64,000 bases of DNA from Tardiphaga sp. (GTDB lineage Bacteria > Pseudomonadota > Alphaproteobacteria > Rhizobiales > Xanthobacteraceae). The stretch is from contig JASBVG010000118.1 of NCBI GenBank assembly GCA_030147505.1, positions 1-64,000 of the forward strand. Direction: 5' to 3'. The position numbers and the translations under genes were made by a program. The notes beneath the pieces were generated by a model, which was not told the DNA's origin, made no database searches, and saw only the letters and a list, made by a program, of their open reading frames with translations. Below are positions 19,001 through 27,386 of the stretch, in pieces (position 1 is the stretch's first letter; each line of letters opens with the position of its first letter).

Positions 19001-22000
19001 GCAATTGCGTCGCCTCGGTCTGCAGCGGCGACACCACGCTGTATTCGAACGGCACCATCGCGCTCTCCACCACCGGCAAATTCGAACTGAGCAATGCGGT
19101 GCGCTACGGCACGCGTAATCTCTCGCTGGCGGTCGGCGGCATCAATGTCGGCAGCACGCAATCGCTCGCGGACGCATCCGCGCGCGGCATCCTGCCGAGC
19201 GGCCTGATCCTGAACCAGAGCGTGCTCGACCGGCTGATCGCCGGCGACACATCCACCGGCGCACCGGCGCTGGAGACGCTGATCCTCAACGCCTCCGCCA
19301 GCATGAATTTCTTCGGCGATGTCGCGCTCGATACTTACGACAAGGTCACTGGTCAATCGACGCTGGAACGGCTGGTGCTGACCACGCCCGCGATCTATGG
19401 CTATGGCAATGCCGGCACGCTCGCCAGCATCCGCACCAAGAATCTGGTGTTCGGTGGCTCGACCAATACGCCGAGCGCCGTGGTCGCCAATGGCGCCGGC
19501 ACTGGCAGTGGAAAACTGGATTTCCAGGCCGAACGCATCGAGTTCGGCTTTGGCCCGTTCACGCAGCCAAGCAATATCGTATCCTATGACCGGTTCGTGC
19601 TCGGCTTCGCCAATGTTGCGCTGGCGGCCAGCGACCGCATCACCGCCAATCACAAAGGCGGGCTCAGCGTCTATCAGTCCCAGGGCACCTATACGGCAGG
19701 GACCGGCTTCGCCTATAGCGGCGGCAACCTGTCCATCGTCACGCCGCTGTTCACCGGCGAAGCCGGCTCCATCAACAGGATCGCGGCTGGGGGCACCATC
19801 TCTGTCACGTCGCCGTCCAGCGTATCCGTAGGGGCGGTCACCGTGGATGCCGATGCGCTCGGTGCGCAGATCGCGCTATCCGGCAGCTCCGTTCTGCTCG
19901 CCAGCTCCGTCGTGTTGCCGAGCGGGAAGCTGACGCTCAGTGCCACTGGTGACATCACGCTTACCGATGCAGCCCGGATCGACATGGCCGGCCGCACCAT
20001 CGTGTTCAACGACATCGCCAAGAGCAGCTGGGGTGGCGACGTTATCCTCGAAAGCGCGGGTGGCAGTATTCTGCAATCAGCGGGATCGCGCATCGATCTC
20101 TCCGCCAAATTCAATACCGCCGGCACGCTGAGCGCTGTCGCATTGAATGCTGCTGCAGGCACCGTCGATCTGCAGGGTAGCATTCTCGGCAGCAGCTCCG
20201 GCACCTATGATGCGGGCGGCACCTATGTGTCCTACAAGGCCGCGAGCGTCGAAATCCGCGCGCAGCGTCTCGGCGGTGCAGGCTCGCTCAGCAATCAGTT
20301 TGCCGCGCTCAACCAGCGGCTCAATGCCGGCGGCGTCTATGGTGCCCGCAGCTTCCAGCTCAAGCAGGGCGATCTCGTCATCGGCGATGTCCTGAAAGCC
20401 GGCAGCGTCGATGTCTCGCTCGACGATGGCCAGCTCACGGTCGTTGGCACCATCGATGCGTCAGGCGCCAGCGTCGGTTCGATCACTCTCGCAGCGAAAA
20501 ACGGCCTCACGATCGCTGGCAGTGCCGTGCTCGATGCCCATGGCGAAATTCTACGCGTCGATAGTTATGGCAAGATCATCGATAGCCCGAACCGTGCCAT
20601 CGTCGATCTCACCGCCAGCCATGGTGTGCTGACGCTCGCCGCCGGTGCACGGATCGATCTGCGCCACGGCACCACGACTGGCCAGAACGACGGCGTCGCC
20701 CGCGGCACGCTCGAACTCAACGCGCCGCGCATCGGCAGCAGCGGAAGCATCCTGGATCCGGATGCCGCCACCTATGGCGATATCGCCATCGATGCGTCCG
20801 GCCCGGTGACTATCCAAGGCGCACGCTCCATCGCCGTCAATGCAATGCAGCGCTATATGGATGCACCTGACGGCACGGATACCGCCGCCAGCGAACGGCC
20901 TTATCAGGTCATCACCCAGGCCTGGCTGAAGACCAAGCACGACGAAGCCACCACATTTGTCAACAATGCGCTCGGCCGCGCATCTGTCATGAGCGGCAAG
21001 CTCGCCGGGCTCAACAACGCGACATATCGCAATGCCTTCCATCTGCGCCCCGGCATCGAGATCGCCAGTAAGACAGCCGATGGTGATCTGGTGGTGCAGG
21101 GCGATCTCGACCTGTCCGGCTTCCGCTATAACGGCGTCAATCCGAATTTCGTACGCACCGGTGTCACCGGCTCCGGCGAGGTCGGCACGTTACGTATTCG
21201 CGCGGGCGGCGATCTCAGCATCTATGGCAGCATCAATGACGGCTTTGCGCTGCCGGATACATTCACGACCCAGGACGACAAGGGCTGGGTGCTGTTGCCC
21301 GGCATCGATTTCACCGGCGGCAATATCATCGTCCCCGGCGTCGGCGTGACGCTGGCCGATGGCACCGCGTTCCCTAATGGCGCGACGCTGAATTACGATC
21401 TGCCGGTGAAGGGCGCCACTTTAAGCGCAGGCATGCGGCTGCCGGCATCGGCCAAGCTGAATCAGGCGCTCACCGTTCCGGCGGGCACGGTGCTGGCTGC
21501 CGCCGTGCGAGATGGCACGGGCAATCTCCTGTTCGCGGCCGGCACGCTGCTGAACCAGGCGACGACCTTGCCCGCCGGCTCCCAGCTCGATGCCGGCAGC
21601 GTGATGCCTGTCGGCTTCAGCGTTTCGGCCTTCGTCTGGCCGAAGGGTGTTACGCTGGCGCAGTTCATCAGCACCAATCCAGCGTCCAGCGTCTTCCTGC
21701 TCGATGGTCCGCTGGCCTTGAAGCCGGGCGCGCTGATCCCTTCGGGTACGGATGTGAAGCTGCCAGCCGGCGTCGATTCCGTGCAGCTGCGGCCGGAAGT
21801 GGCCGGACGTCAGGGACGCATCTGGGCCGTCGCTCCGATGCTTGCGGAAGGCTCGCAGTCGTGGTCGTTCCGCTTTGGCGCCGGTGCCGATCTCGACGCG
21901 GCCGATGGCCGGCGCGTGCAGTCACATCCGGCCCATGGCAACGTTCGACTTGCGGACAGCCATTATGGTTTGTTCGGCAAGGCGGTCTCCAGCGGTTACG

Positions 22001-25000
22001 TCTGGAGCGATGCCTTTCCGGAGCTGGAAGGGCAGCCAATCACTGATGCGGATGTGGTGACTTACATCGGCTATAGTTCAGTCGCTGAAATGTGCGAAAG
22101 CGAGCCTTATTTCTGCGTCGTCGGCGGTGGCGGTGCATCCTATGCGCTGGAGCCTGGCAGTATCCGCCCGAGCGTCGTGCGCACCGGCACCGGCGACCTG
22201 CAATTCTTCACCGGCGGCAATTTGCGCGTGGATTCACTCTATGGAATCTACACTGCCGGCACTTCGTCGATGACGACCTCCGCCAACGATCCCTATAATC
22301 TGCCGCGCCTTCGCCTGATGAGTGCGGGCACCGTCACCGCAGACGCCAATCAGGGCTATGAGAAACTGGTTAATGGTGGCGAGGATAGCATCTATCGCGC
22401 CTGGTATCCGACCGCGGGCGGCGATCTGACTATCAAGGTGGGCGGGGATCTCACCGGCGACGTGATCAGCAAATCTTTCACCGTGACCGGACGGCCGAAT
22501 ACGGCGGATGCCGGCTACGACACCGCGGATGTCGCGAACTGGCTGTGGCGGCAAGGCAGCAACACAGTGGCCACGGGCGGCGTTGCGCAGCCTACGGCCT
22601 GGTGGATCAATTTCGGCACCTATGTTGGTAGCGAAAGCGGGTTCAACAATCCGATCAAGTCTGCAGACCAGATGCTGGGTTTCACTGGTTTCGGCACGCT
22701 TGGCGGCGGCAATCTTGCCGTGGATGTTGCGGGGAATGCCGGCCGGGTCGCAACACTGGCGGCAGCGACCTTCGAGTTGGGCACGCCCAATCCGCGCAGC
22801 CAGGGTCTAGTCCTGGCGGTGGGCAGCACCGGCCGGGTGATGGCGGATGGCAGCCTGCAACTCACCGGCGGCGGCGATCTCAGTCTGCGTGTCGGCGGCG
22901 TACTGAATGCCGAGAACAGCCAGCTCGGCTCGCAGCTCAACGGCACCTTCACCAATCTGCGCGGCCATGCTGATATCAAGGCTTCCGACATCGGCACGAT
23001 CGATTTGCTGTATGGCAATATGGCGCAAGACAATGTGCCGAAGGAAACCCGTGCCTTCGATCCGTTCAAGGCCACCCGCGGCGTGGCGGTTAACGGCCCG
23101 GTGCTGACGCCCGGCGATGCCACCTTCAGCATGTCTACGCTGCGCGATCAGGTGCTGCAGAGCGTGGTTGATCCTGGCCGTCTCACGCTGGTGAATCCTT
23201 CTGCGTTCACGACCACGGGTGCTGCCGGTAAGGGCTTTAGCTGGTTCACGCTATGGACCGAGCATACCGCCATCGACCTGTTCTCGGCCGGTGGCAACTT
23301 GACGCCCTATGCGCGAACGGGTGCCTCCTCGTCCGCGACAGTCCAGACCGATGATGCGGTCGTCTATCCTTCCATCCTCCGTGCGGTAGCGGCGACCGGC
23401 AGCCTGTATTATGGCAAGGCTTCCCAGATCGGCGGCGGTGATGGCGGCGCTAACGGCGCGTTGATGCTTGCGCCGTCGCGGCGCAGCGAATTGCAATTTT
23501 TGGCCGGGGATTCGATCTATGCCGGCGGCTTTGCCGTCAGCCAGTCCAGCGCTGCGGCAGATGTGATCGCGACGCCACAAAACCCGGCTTTTACCGGCTG
23601 GATCCTGAACGCCTATCCGATCGTGCCGCAGCGAACCAATGTGTCGTCTTTCGCCAATGCATCGAACGAATCGGTTTATCCGCTGTTCGTTTTCGGCTCG
23701 GGCACCGCTGCGGGATCGGCCAACGCCAATTCCGAACCGGCGCGGTTCTATGCGCTGACCGGTGATCTCGTCGGCGTGAATTCCGGCCGCATCATCAGCC
23801 ACACCACCACCGCCGATGCACGCTATGGTATCGACTGGTATGAAGGCGGCGCGCCGGTGCGCATGATCGCCGGACGCGACATCGTCCGCAGCGGCGACGG
23901 CAGCTATGCCGACGATCTTCAGTCGGGTGGTTTGTTCGGATTCTCCTACACGTCGCGCGGCAATCTGTTCGTGCACAATTCGCCGGGCGATATCTCGATC
24001 GTCTCGGCCGGGCGTGACATCATCTATAGCAACTTCAAGGTCGCCGGCCCCGGCACGCTGGAAGTCTCCGCCGGCCGCAACATCCTGATGGAGGACAAGG
24101 CGAGCATCACCTCGATCGGCTCGGTCGTCTCCGGCGACGAGCGGGACGGCGCCTCCATCGCGATGATGGCGGGCGTTGGGGCGGCTGGTGCGGACTTTGC
24201 GGCACTGGCGAAGCTTTATCTCGATCCCGCCAACCAGGCGGCTGCGGGCACGCCTCTGGCCGAACAGGCCGGGAAGGTCGCCAAGACGTATGAGACTGAG
24301 TTGGTCACATGGCTGAAGGATCGCAACGGTTTTAGCGGCACAGTGGAAGAGGCGCGTACCGCCTTCGCCGCACTGCCGATGGAGCAGCAGCGCATCTTCC
24401 TGCGCGACGTCTACTTCGCCGAAATACGCGCAGGCGGCCGCGAATATAACGACGCGACGAGTTCGCGTTACGGCTCCTATCAGCGTGGCCGTCAGATGAT
24501 CGCGACGCTGTTCCCCGAGCATGATGCCGCCGGCAATGCGATCGCGCGTGATGGTGCGATCACCATGTTCGGCGACTCCGGCGTGCGCAGCAAGTTCGGC
24601 GGTGACATCCAGATGCTGGCACCATCGGGCCGCATCGTTGTCGGCCTTGAAGGACAGAAAGACTCCGCGACATCAGGCATCGTCACTGAGGGCAAAGGCG
24701 ACATCCAGGTCTATGCCCAGGGCAGCGTGCTGCTTGGCCTGTCGCGTATCATGACCACCTTCGGCGGCAATATTCTCGCCTGGTCGGCGACTGGCGACAT
24801 CAATGCCGGCCGCGGCTCCAAGACCACGGTGCTGTTCACCCCGCCGAAGCGCACGACCGACAAATACGGCAATGTCACGCTGGCGCCCAATGTGCCGTCA
24901 TCCGGCGCCGGCATCGCCACGCTCAACCCGATCCCTGAAGTGCGTGCGGGCGATATCGACCTGATCGCGCCGCTCGGCACCATCGATGCGGGCGAAGCGG

Positions 25001-25374
25001 GCATCCGCGTCTCGGGCAATGTCAATCTGGCAGCGCTTCAGATCGTCAATGCGGCCAATATTTCGGTGCAGGGATCATCGGCCGGGATTCCGACCGTGCA
25101 GGCGCCGAGCATCACGGCGGCCTTGGCCAGCACCAATGCCACCACGGCCACGCAGCAGAACAACACGCCGACCCAGACGGCGAGCAGCACGCCGTCGGTG
25201 ATCATCGTCGAAATTCTCGGCTATGGCGGCGGCGACACCGACGACAAGCAGAAGGACAAGGACCAACGCGCCGAGCGGCGACCCTATGATCCGAATGCCG
25301 CTGTTCAGGTCGTCGGGCATGGCGAACTGAAGGATCGCGAGAAAGCGATGCTGTCCGAGGGGGAATTTCAGTGA
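13069..25374 (+). CDS. Giant filamentous-haemagglutinin adhesin (TpsA-type, DUF3739-like), module 1
   Basis: This is a 4,101-residue surface or secreted protein. The start at 13069 has AAGGA about seven bases upstream. A long signal peptide ends near residue 44 (DGYA, then RALNGG). Residues 60-110 form an Ala-rich helix containing QTQDSLARAARAVQDMQ. The two-partner-secretion domain follows (about 140-400). Its usual NPNGI motif reads NQNGI at 211-215, and IIFGG is intact. Beta-helical repeats rich in Gly, Asn, Ser and Thr fill most of the rest. The C-terminal half has DUF3739-like features, including a helical insert ending FLRDVYFAEIRAGGREYND, and a hydrophobic VIIVEILGYGGG followed by a charged tail. 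It lacks an insertion found in copies 2 and 3 but has its own low-complexity block of LPAG-type turns near 21300-21800. No TpsB transporter gene lies nearby. Confidence 0.88.
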   Translation: MLVRPLVLPTSVSHTQRSRFLHRALLTGVCSAALLSASADDGYARALNGGASAGQSAPNIASDAAVQAAARAAAAARQTQDSLARAARAVQDMQAIQAAARAAAAAQQTSVSVPNGLGAGGLLAAPGGKWDGANAPTQSIDANGQTQVGIRQQAQQAILEWQSFNVGARTTLTFDQQGNSNWVALNRVTGTTAPSQILGNIKADGHVYVINQNGIIFGGNSQINVGSLIASTAGITNEQFTANGIYGPNLTPSFKAAGGKVVVEAGASIETRAPSSVTSGGGFVLMIGSQVENAGTIATPRGQTMLAAGDDFVLRAGFGSAENQISTTRGNEISPIIKAGSTNGSVTNTGLIFAQQGDITLAGRSLAQNGVLIATSSVNTRGTIHLLNKTSDTAGSITLAAGSVSAILPELDSDETALDSQRDALIKASDAANLLRTGNVTFDNLSLLADRQDQSRVEIVSGGTVTFEGGSTTAAQGGQIAVSGKRIVAENGATLDVSGVRGVALAMASNNVKINVQGNELRDSPQNRDSDVLKSNDVWIDVRSLTLVADGAGGYSGNRYYTKGGLLEVGGYLNTTPHTIGEWAAIGGSITLAATSEVITQSGATFNISGGSLDYAAGWIRSTNLIGIDGRRYTVDNAPADMTFVGFAGSFSRTHQIQGKLDDRLTETWTTIFDRGRNSQRWEDAYSVGRDAGRLNLSTPTSIFAASIVADTVTGQYQTSKRSNAVADGYKLTQTTVAQNGTLALGKYGATGRTDLYTSDVRIADLASTGLPANRANTVWLDADYLSAQTLGGLDLGTRGKITIDAPVQLADGGVVRLIAPVIDIKADITARSGSVSASNLFTGSGTSATQEALSGNGTPTVTLRGGATIDVRGLWVNAVAADDERSGQAYRDGGSVSLQSSRDVAVENGATIDASSGAMLDLRGSFKGGKGGSISLLADAFGAGNGRLTLGGTLRGYGAAGGGTLTIDSGPKIVIGGTADATVLNLDTGIFRTGFAQYAVNGHKGVTVAPGVVVDVAMPAYQLAADASGITTGADPSSALTVAMLPLYVPNAAQNQLVQRGGASLSLQAGVAQSTVGDLAGVGLDIAQGAVINVDPGQAIKLTSVGQLKIDGTLNAWGGNITLSGLFTGASEASSAVGSNRSIWLGDHAVLDVAARAASALDRNGRRYGTVANGGSIVIGGAIDLAAGLATAPDLFVVVKSGARLDASGAQAVLDIDGQATTVASNGGSISLASNNGLYLDGSFSANAGAANAAGGTLSLAMVSSNYIRATAANVLLPRQLIIVQDQRASDLQGVLDPSAAALVYGHGGIAVSQIAAGGFGNLNLLASSVAFAGNVDLSLRQNLQIVGNLTLANSAPLTSHVALSASYLRLMGYLPTGRDQYVQPGGATNPSTLPGAATFSASADLIDVRGLVGFGSRGATGALRPVFDQVTLNSRGDIRFLAAGAPNNTGEPTTQLTSSGDITLLAAQLYPTIGAAAGVSAGTDRTLTVGRSTTETPELPYSAFGRLRLAAGHVLQGGIVRAPLGNLEFGLTSTSSVDFLPGSLTSVSGAGLVMPYGGTIDGQVWNYNGSAVTFTGAGGVAGNSLVFGVTLNAQAVNVQPGAVLDLSGGGTLTGAGFVSGRGGSVDVLRYALADANPGYSYSKSGNQVYAIVPGRISAYAPVTPDIGDKSPAIGRQITLDGSTPGLPAGTYTLMPATYALLPGAFRVELTPMESRGLTASVVLANGSYLAGARLSIANTGISESLARRVIVTPGATVRTHSLYDETSYATFAIADAVRRGIPRPMLPVDGKGLKYNVTAGAGANSLTFDGTGLFGAAKGGYDGAVSILANNVEVVASGRQATSGFTGVTIVADELNALGASRLTVGGIQYVEYGQGGNYVRATGQSQYVYLRSGAVLSAPEVFLIAADPSNPELGDGLVRIEQGASINTLGRGKVAFDSNDGFIYAPQGGHFVAVSNGLINVAPSTGVARGGIDVGNCVASVCSGDTTLYSNGTIALSTTGKFELSNAVRYGTRNLSLAVGGINVGSTQSLADASARGILPSGLILNQSVLDRLIAGDTSTGAPALETLILNASASMNFFGDVALDTYDKVTGQSTLERLVLTTPAIYGYGNAGTLASIRTKNLVFGGSTNTPSAVVANGAGTGSGKLDFQAERIEFGFGPFTQPSNIVSYDRFVLGFANVALAASDRITANHKGGLSVYQSQGTYTAGTGFAYSGGNLSIVTPLFTGEAGSINRIAAGGTISVTSPSSVSVGAVTVDADALGAQIALSGSSVLLASSVVLPSGKLTLSATGDITLTDAARIDMAGRTIVFNDIAKSSWGGDVILESAGGSILQSAGSRIDLSAKFNTAGTLSAVALNAAAGTVDLQGSILGSSSGTYDAGGTYVSYKAASVEIRAQRLGGAGSLSNQFAALNQRLNAGGVYGARSFQLKQGDLVIGDVLKAGSVDVSLDDGQLTVVGTIDASGASVGSITLAAKNGLTIAGSAVLDAHGEILRVDSYGKIIDSPNRAIVDLTASHGVLTLAAGARIDLRHGTTTGQNDGVARGTLELNAPRIGSSGSILDPDAATYGDIAIDASGPVTIQGARSIAVNAMQRYMDAPDGTDTAASERPYQVITQAWLKTKHDEATTFVNNALGRASVMSGKLAGLNNATYRNAFHLRPGIEIASKTADGDLVVQGDLDLSGFRYNGVNPNFVRTGVTGSGEVGTLRIRAGGDLSIYGSINDGFALPDTFTTQDDKGWVLLPGIDFTGGNIIVPGVGVTLADGTAFPNGATLNYDLPVKGATLSAGMRLPASAKLNQALTVPAGTVLAAAVRDGTGNLLFAAGTLLNQATTLPAGSQLDAGSVMPVGFSVSAFVWPKGVTLAQFISTNPASSVFLLDGPLALKPGALIPSGTDVKLPAGVDSVQLRPEVAGRQGRIWAVAPMLAEGSQSWSFRFGAGADLDAADGRRVQSHPAHGNVRLADSHYGLFGKAVSSGYVWSDAFPELEGQPITDADVVTYIGYSSVAEMCESEPYFCVVGGGGASYALEPGSIRPSVVRTGTGDLQFFTGGNLRVDSLYGIYTAGTSSMTTSANDPYNLPRLRLMSAGTVTADANQGYEKLVNGGEDSIYRAWYPTAGGDLTIKVGGDLTGDVISKSFTVTGRPNTADAGYDTADVANWLWRQGSNTVATGGVAQPTAWWINFGTYVGSESGFNNPIKSADQMLGFTGFGTLGGGNLAVDVAGNAGRVATLAAATFELGTPNPRSQGLVLAVGSTGRVMADGSLQLTGGGDLSLRVGGVLNAENSQLGSQLNGTFTNLRGHADIKASDIGTIDLLYGNMAQDNVPKETRAFDPFKATRGVAVNGPVLTPGDATFSMSTLRDQVLQSVVDPGRLTLVNPSAFTTTGAAGKGFSWFTLWTEHTAIDLFSAGGNLTPYARTGASSSATVQTDDAVVYPSILRAVAATGSLYYGKASQIGGGDGGANGALMLAPSRRSELQFLAGDSIYAGGFAVSQSSAAADVIATPQNPAFTGWILNAYPIVPQRTNVSSFANASNESVYPLFVFGSGTAAGSANANSEPARFYALTGDLVGVNSGRIISHTTTADARYGIDWYEGGAPVRMIAGRDIVRSGDGSYADDLQSGGLFGFSYTSRGNLFVHNSPGDISIVSAGRDIIYSNFKVAGPGTLEVSAGRNILMEDKASITSIGSVVSGDERDGASIAMMAGVGAAGADFAALAKLYLDPANQAAAGTPLAEQAGKVAKTYETELVTWLKDRNGFSGTVEEARTAFAALPMEQQRIFLRDVYFAEIRAGGREYNDATSSRYGSYQRGRQMIATLFPEHDAAGNAIARDGAITMFGDSGVRSKFGGDIQMLAPSGRIVVGLEGQKDSATSGIVTEGKGDIQVYAQGSVLLGLSRIMTTFGGNILAWSATGDINAGRGSKTTVLFTPPKRTTDKYGNVTLAPNVPSSGAGIATLNPIPEVRAGDIDLIAPLGTIDAGEAGIRVSGNVNLAALQIVNAANISVQGSSAGIPTVQAPSITAALASTNATTATQQNNTPTQTASSTPSVIIVEILGYGGGDTDDKQKDKDQRAERRPYDPNAAVQVVGHGELKDREKAMLSEGEFQ

Positions 25375-25456
25375 GACGATACTTGGTACAGCGTGCCTTT
25401 GACTGCGTATTCGCTTTAATCGAAACCGATTTCGCGCAGGTCACGAACGAACGTCG

Positions 25457-25752
25457 TTAGTGGCTCGCGATCTGGAAGACGAGCAACACTGAAACGTGGA
25501 TGCAGCGTGGTGTTGATGCCGAGCGCGCCGACAGCCTTGCGGGATCGCGCCGCCTGGCCGCATGGGCATGATAGGTCGAAGGGGCGATCGGCAGCACCTT
25601 GCAGATCGGCTCGATCCCGTGCACGCCGCGATGATCATCGATGAAGGCGATCATGGCTTGAACCGGCGGTCGAGCTCCGCCGTCGCAAAGTAGGCGCTGG
25701 CCTTGCGCAGGATCTCGTTGGCCTGACGAAGCTCCCGGTTCTTGCAGTAGCG
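25457..25752 (-). mobile_element. IS3-family transposase remnant (end of orfA, start of orfB)
   Basis: On the minus strand, 25752-25651 encodes NRELRQANEILRKASAYFAT and then stops, the usual C-terminal end of an IS3-family orfA. The next frame starts with an overlapping ATGA at 25654 and reads MIAFIDDHRGVHGIEPICK, the usual N-terminus of orfB. Similarity fades after about 45 codons of orfB, and an in-frame stop lies upstream of the orfA piece, so both genes are truncated and no terminal repeats could be identified. The remnant sits in the spacer between modules 1 and 2. Confidence 0.8.
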
Positions 25753-25876
25753 AGGATCGATGCGAAATTAGCCAGTTTTGGTCGTGACAATCGCGCGATC
25801 CGCTTCGATGTGCACCTCTCGAACAATGTCAATACAGCGAGGACGAATGAGAAGTACTTGATGGTGCCTCAGAAGC

Positions 25877-25921
25877 GTGTCGTCAAATCGTAATAATGCG
25901 CCCCTAGAGATGAGCCTCTGG
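25877..25921 (+). repeat. Spacer segment shared with the region before module 3
   Basis: The string TGTCGTCAAATCGTAAT is matched at 16 of 17 positions near 41226-41242, with weaker similarity for about 25 further bases. Both copies lie upstream of an STN gene, so this is probably part of the duplicated unit, possibly its regulatory region. Confidence 0.5.
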
Positions 25922-26044
25922 AGATCGTGTAGTCTTCGGAAAGAGCGTTGAGCGTCGGATACTAATGTAGGTCTCTCCGACGTAGCCCCTGCGGGGCCGA
26001 AGAGAGGGCGGCGCAGCTCGTGTTTCCGCCAGCGAATATCGAAC

Positions 26045-26737
26045 TTGAGCAGCAGCCGCGTGCATTTTGACGAGCGATTGAAATTTCGCAAAGGCGCAGT
26101 CTCGTTTCTTGTTATCTGGGCCATGTGGAATCTGATAGCTGCCGCTCAGGCGCAAAGTCTAACGATGACTGAAGTACTCTCGTTTGATATTGCGCCGCAA
26201 AAATTGGAAACCGCGCTCGAATCTTTCGGAGAGCAGAGCCGTCTACAGGTTCTCTATGAGACCTCGCTGACAGACGGACGACGATCTGAGGGCGTCAAAG
26301 GGCATCTGACCCGCGAAGTGGCTCTGCGAGAAGTTCTGGCGAAAACAGGGCTAGACTTTAGCTACACCGTCGAAAGTGCGTTCACCATTGTTCCGATGCG
26401 TATGACCACCGTGCCGGCACCGGCGGTCGCGAACTACACTCAGTTTCTTGGCGGTGTTCAGGCGAAAGTCTTGTCCGTGCTGTGTAAAATCCGGGAAACA
26501 CGGCCAGGCGCGTTTCGTCTGGCTTTCCAGTTTTCGATCGGCCATTCCGGGCAGATCGAAAATCCGCGGCTACTTGGATCGACGGGGATCGACCAGCGCG
26601 ACACGGCAATCGTACAGGCCTTGCATCGCGTTGCTCTTGGGGCACTGCCTCCGTCCAATATGCCGCAGCCGATCACGATGGTACTGTGGCCTGGACCGGA
26701 TGACGCTCGGGACGAATGTCCGGCTGGCCGACCATGA
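26045..26737 (+). CDS. Secreted STN + TonB-C-like sensor protein, module 2
   Basis: This 230-residue paralogue of the module 1 sensor has a signal peptide ending IAAAQAQS, an STN domain (LSFDIAPQKLETALESFGEQ and VKGHLTREVALREVLAKTGL) and a C-terminal TonB-C-like domain (FRLAFQFSIGHSGQIENPRL and MPQPITMVL). The cysteines in VLCKIR and DECPAG match those of the other copies. The start is uncertain. The frame opens with TTG at 26045, a GTG follows at 26060, and the first ATG is inside the signal peptide; none has a strong ribosome-binding site. It precedes the module 2 sigma factor but, unlike the other modules, does not overlap it. Confidence 0.7.
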   Translation: MSSSRVHFDERLKFRKGAVSFLVIWAMWNLIAAAQAQSLTMTEVLSFDIAPQKLETALESFGEQSRLQVLYETSLTDGRRSEGVKGHLTREVALREVLAKTGLDFSYTVESAFTIVPMRMTTVPAPAVANYTQFLGGVQAKVLSVLCKIRETRPGAFRLAFQFSIGHSGQIENPRLLGSTGIDQRDTAIVQALHRVALGALPPSNMPQPITMVLWPGPDDARDECPAGRP

Positions 26738-26792
26738 CCTTCATGTCAGCGCTTAGATGGCTCGTGCCGGGGTGCAGCGTCGGAACCGCTTC

Positions 26793-27314
26793 ATGAACCG
26801 CGCCAGTGACGACACCAGTTGGCAGGCGCTTCGGCAATTGTTAGTCGAACGCTATGATCACTTTCGCCGCCGTCTCGCGCGTCGCCTCGGTTCGTCTGAT
26901 GCGGCACAGGAAACGCTGCACGAACTCTATCTGCGCATGGATCGCCAGGACCCTGCTGGACCCGTGCAAAATCCGAGCAGCTATATCCTCACCAGTGCGG
27001 TCAATCTCGCCCGAGACCGGTGGCGAACTGAAAGCCGGCGTGCCGATCGGCTTGAAATTGATGCTCTCTACGAACTCATTGATGAAAGTCCAGGTCCGGA
27101 CCGGATCGTTGAAGCACGCTCGACATTCGACGTGCTGAAGCGAGCGTTGGCTGAACTGTCTCCCCGGCAACGTGAAATCTTGATCGCTGTTCGATTTGAG
27201 AAGCTGACCCAAGAGGAAATCGGCAAGCGGCTCAACGTCTCGCCACGCTTTGTGCGCCATGAACTCCAGATCGCGCTGAAGCACTGCGAAGCCCGTCTTG
27301 CAAAGAAAATTTGA
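26793..27314 (+). CDS. FecI-like ECF sigma factor, module 2
   Basis: This 173-residue ECF sigma factor has region 2 ending in SAVNLARDRWRTESRRAD and region 4 LSPRQREILIAVRFEKLTQE with the helix-turn-helix IGKRLNVSPRFVRHELQIA. The ATG at 26793 was chosen because its protein aligns with the N-termini of copies 1 and 3 (SWQALRQLLVERYD). An ATG at 26757 would add 12 residues. It lies about 55 bases after the STN stop rather than overlapping it, so coupling may have been lost in this copy. It is expected to act on its own module together with the downstream FecR. Confidence 0.83.
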   Translation: MNRASDDTSWQALRQLLVERYDHFRRRLARRLGSSDAAQETLHELYLRMDRQDPAGPVQNPSSYILTSAVNLARDRWRTESRRADRLEIDALYELIDESPGPDRIVEARSTFDVLKRALAELSPRQREILIAVRFEKLTQEEIGKRLNVSPRFVRHELQIALKHCEARLAKKI

Positions 27315-27386
27315 CAAAATGGTTCCGCTTTCAACCTCTGATCTCGTCTCTGTAGAAGACGTTTGTCATTATCCGGTCACCGAACT

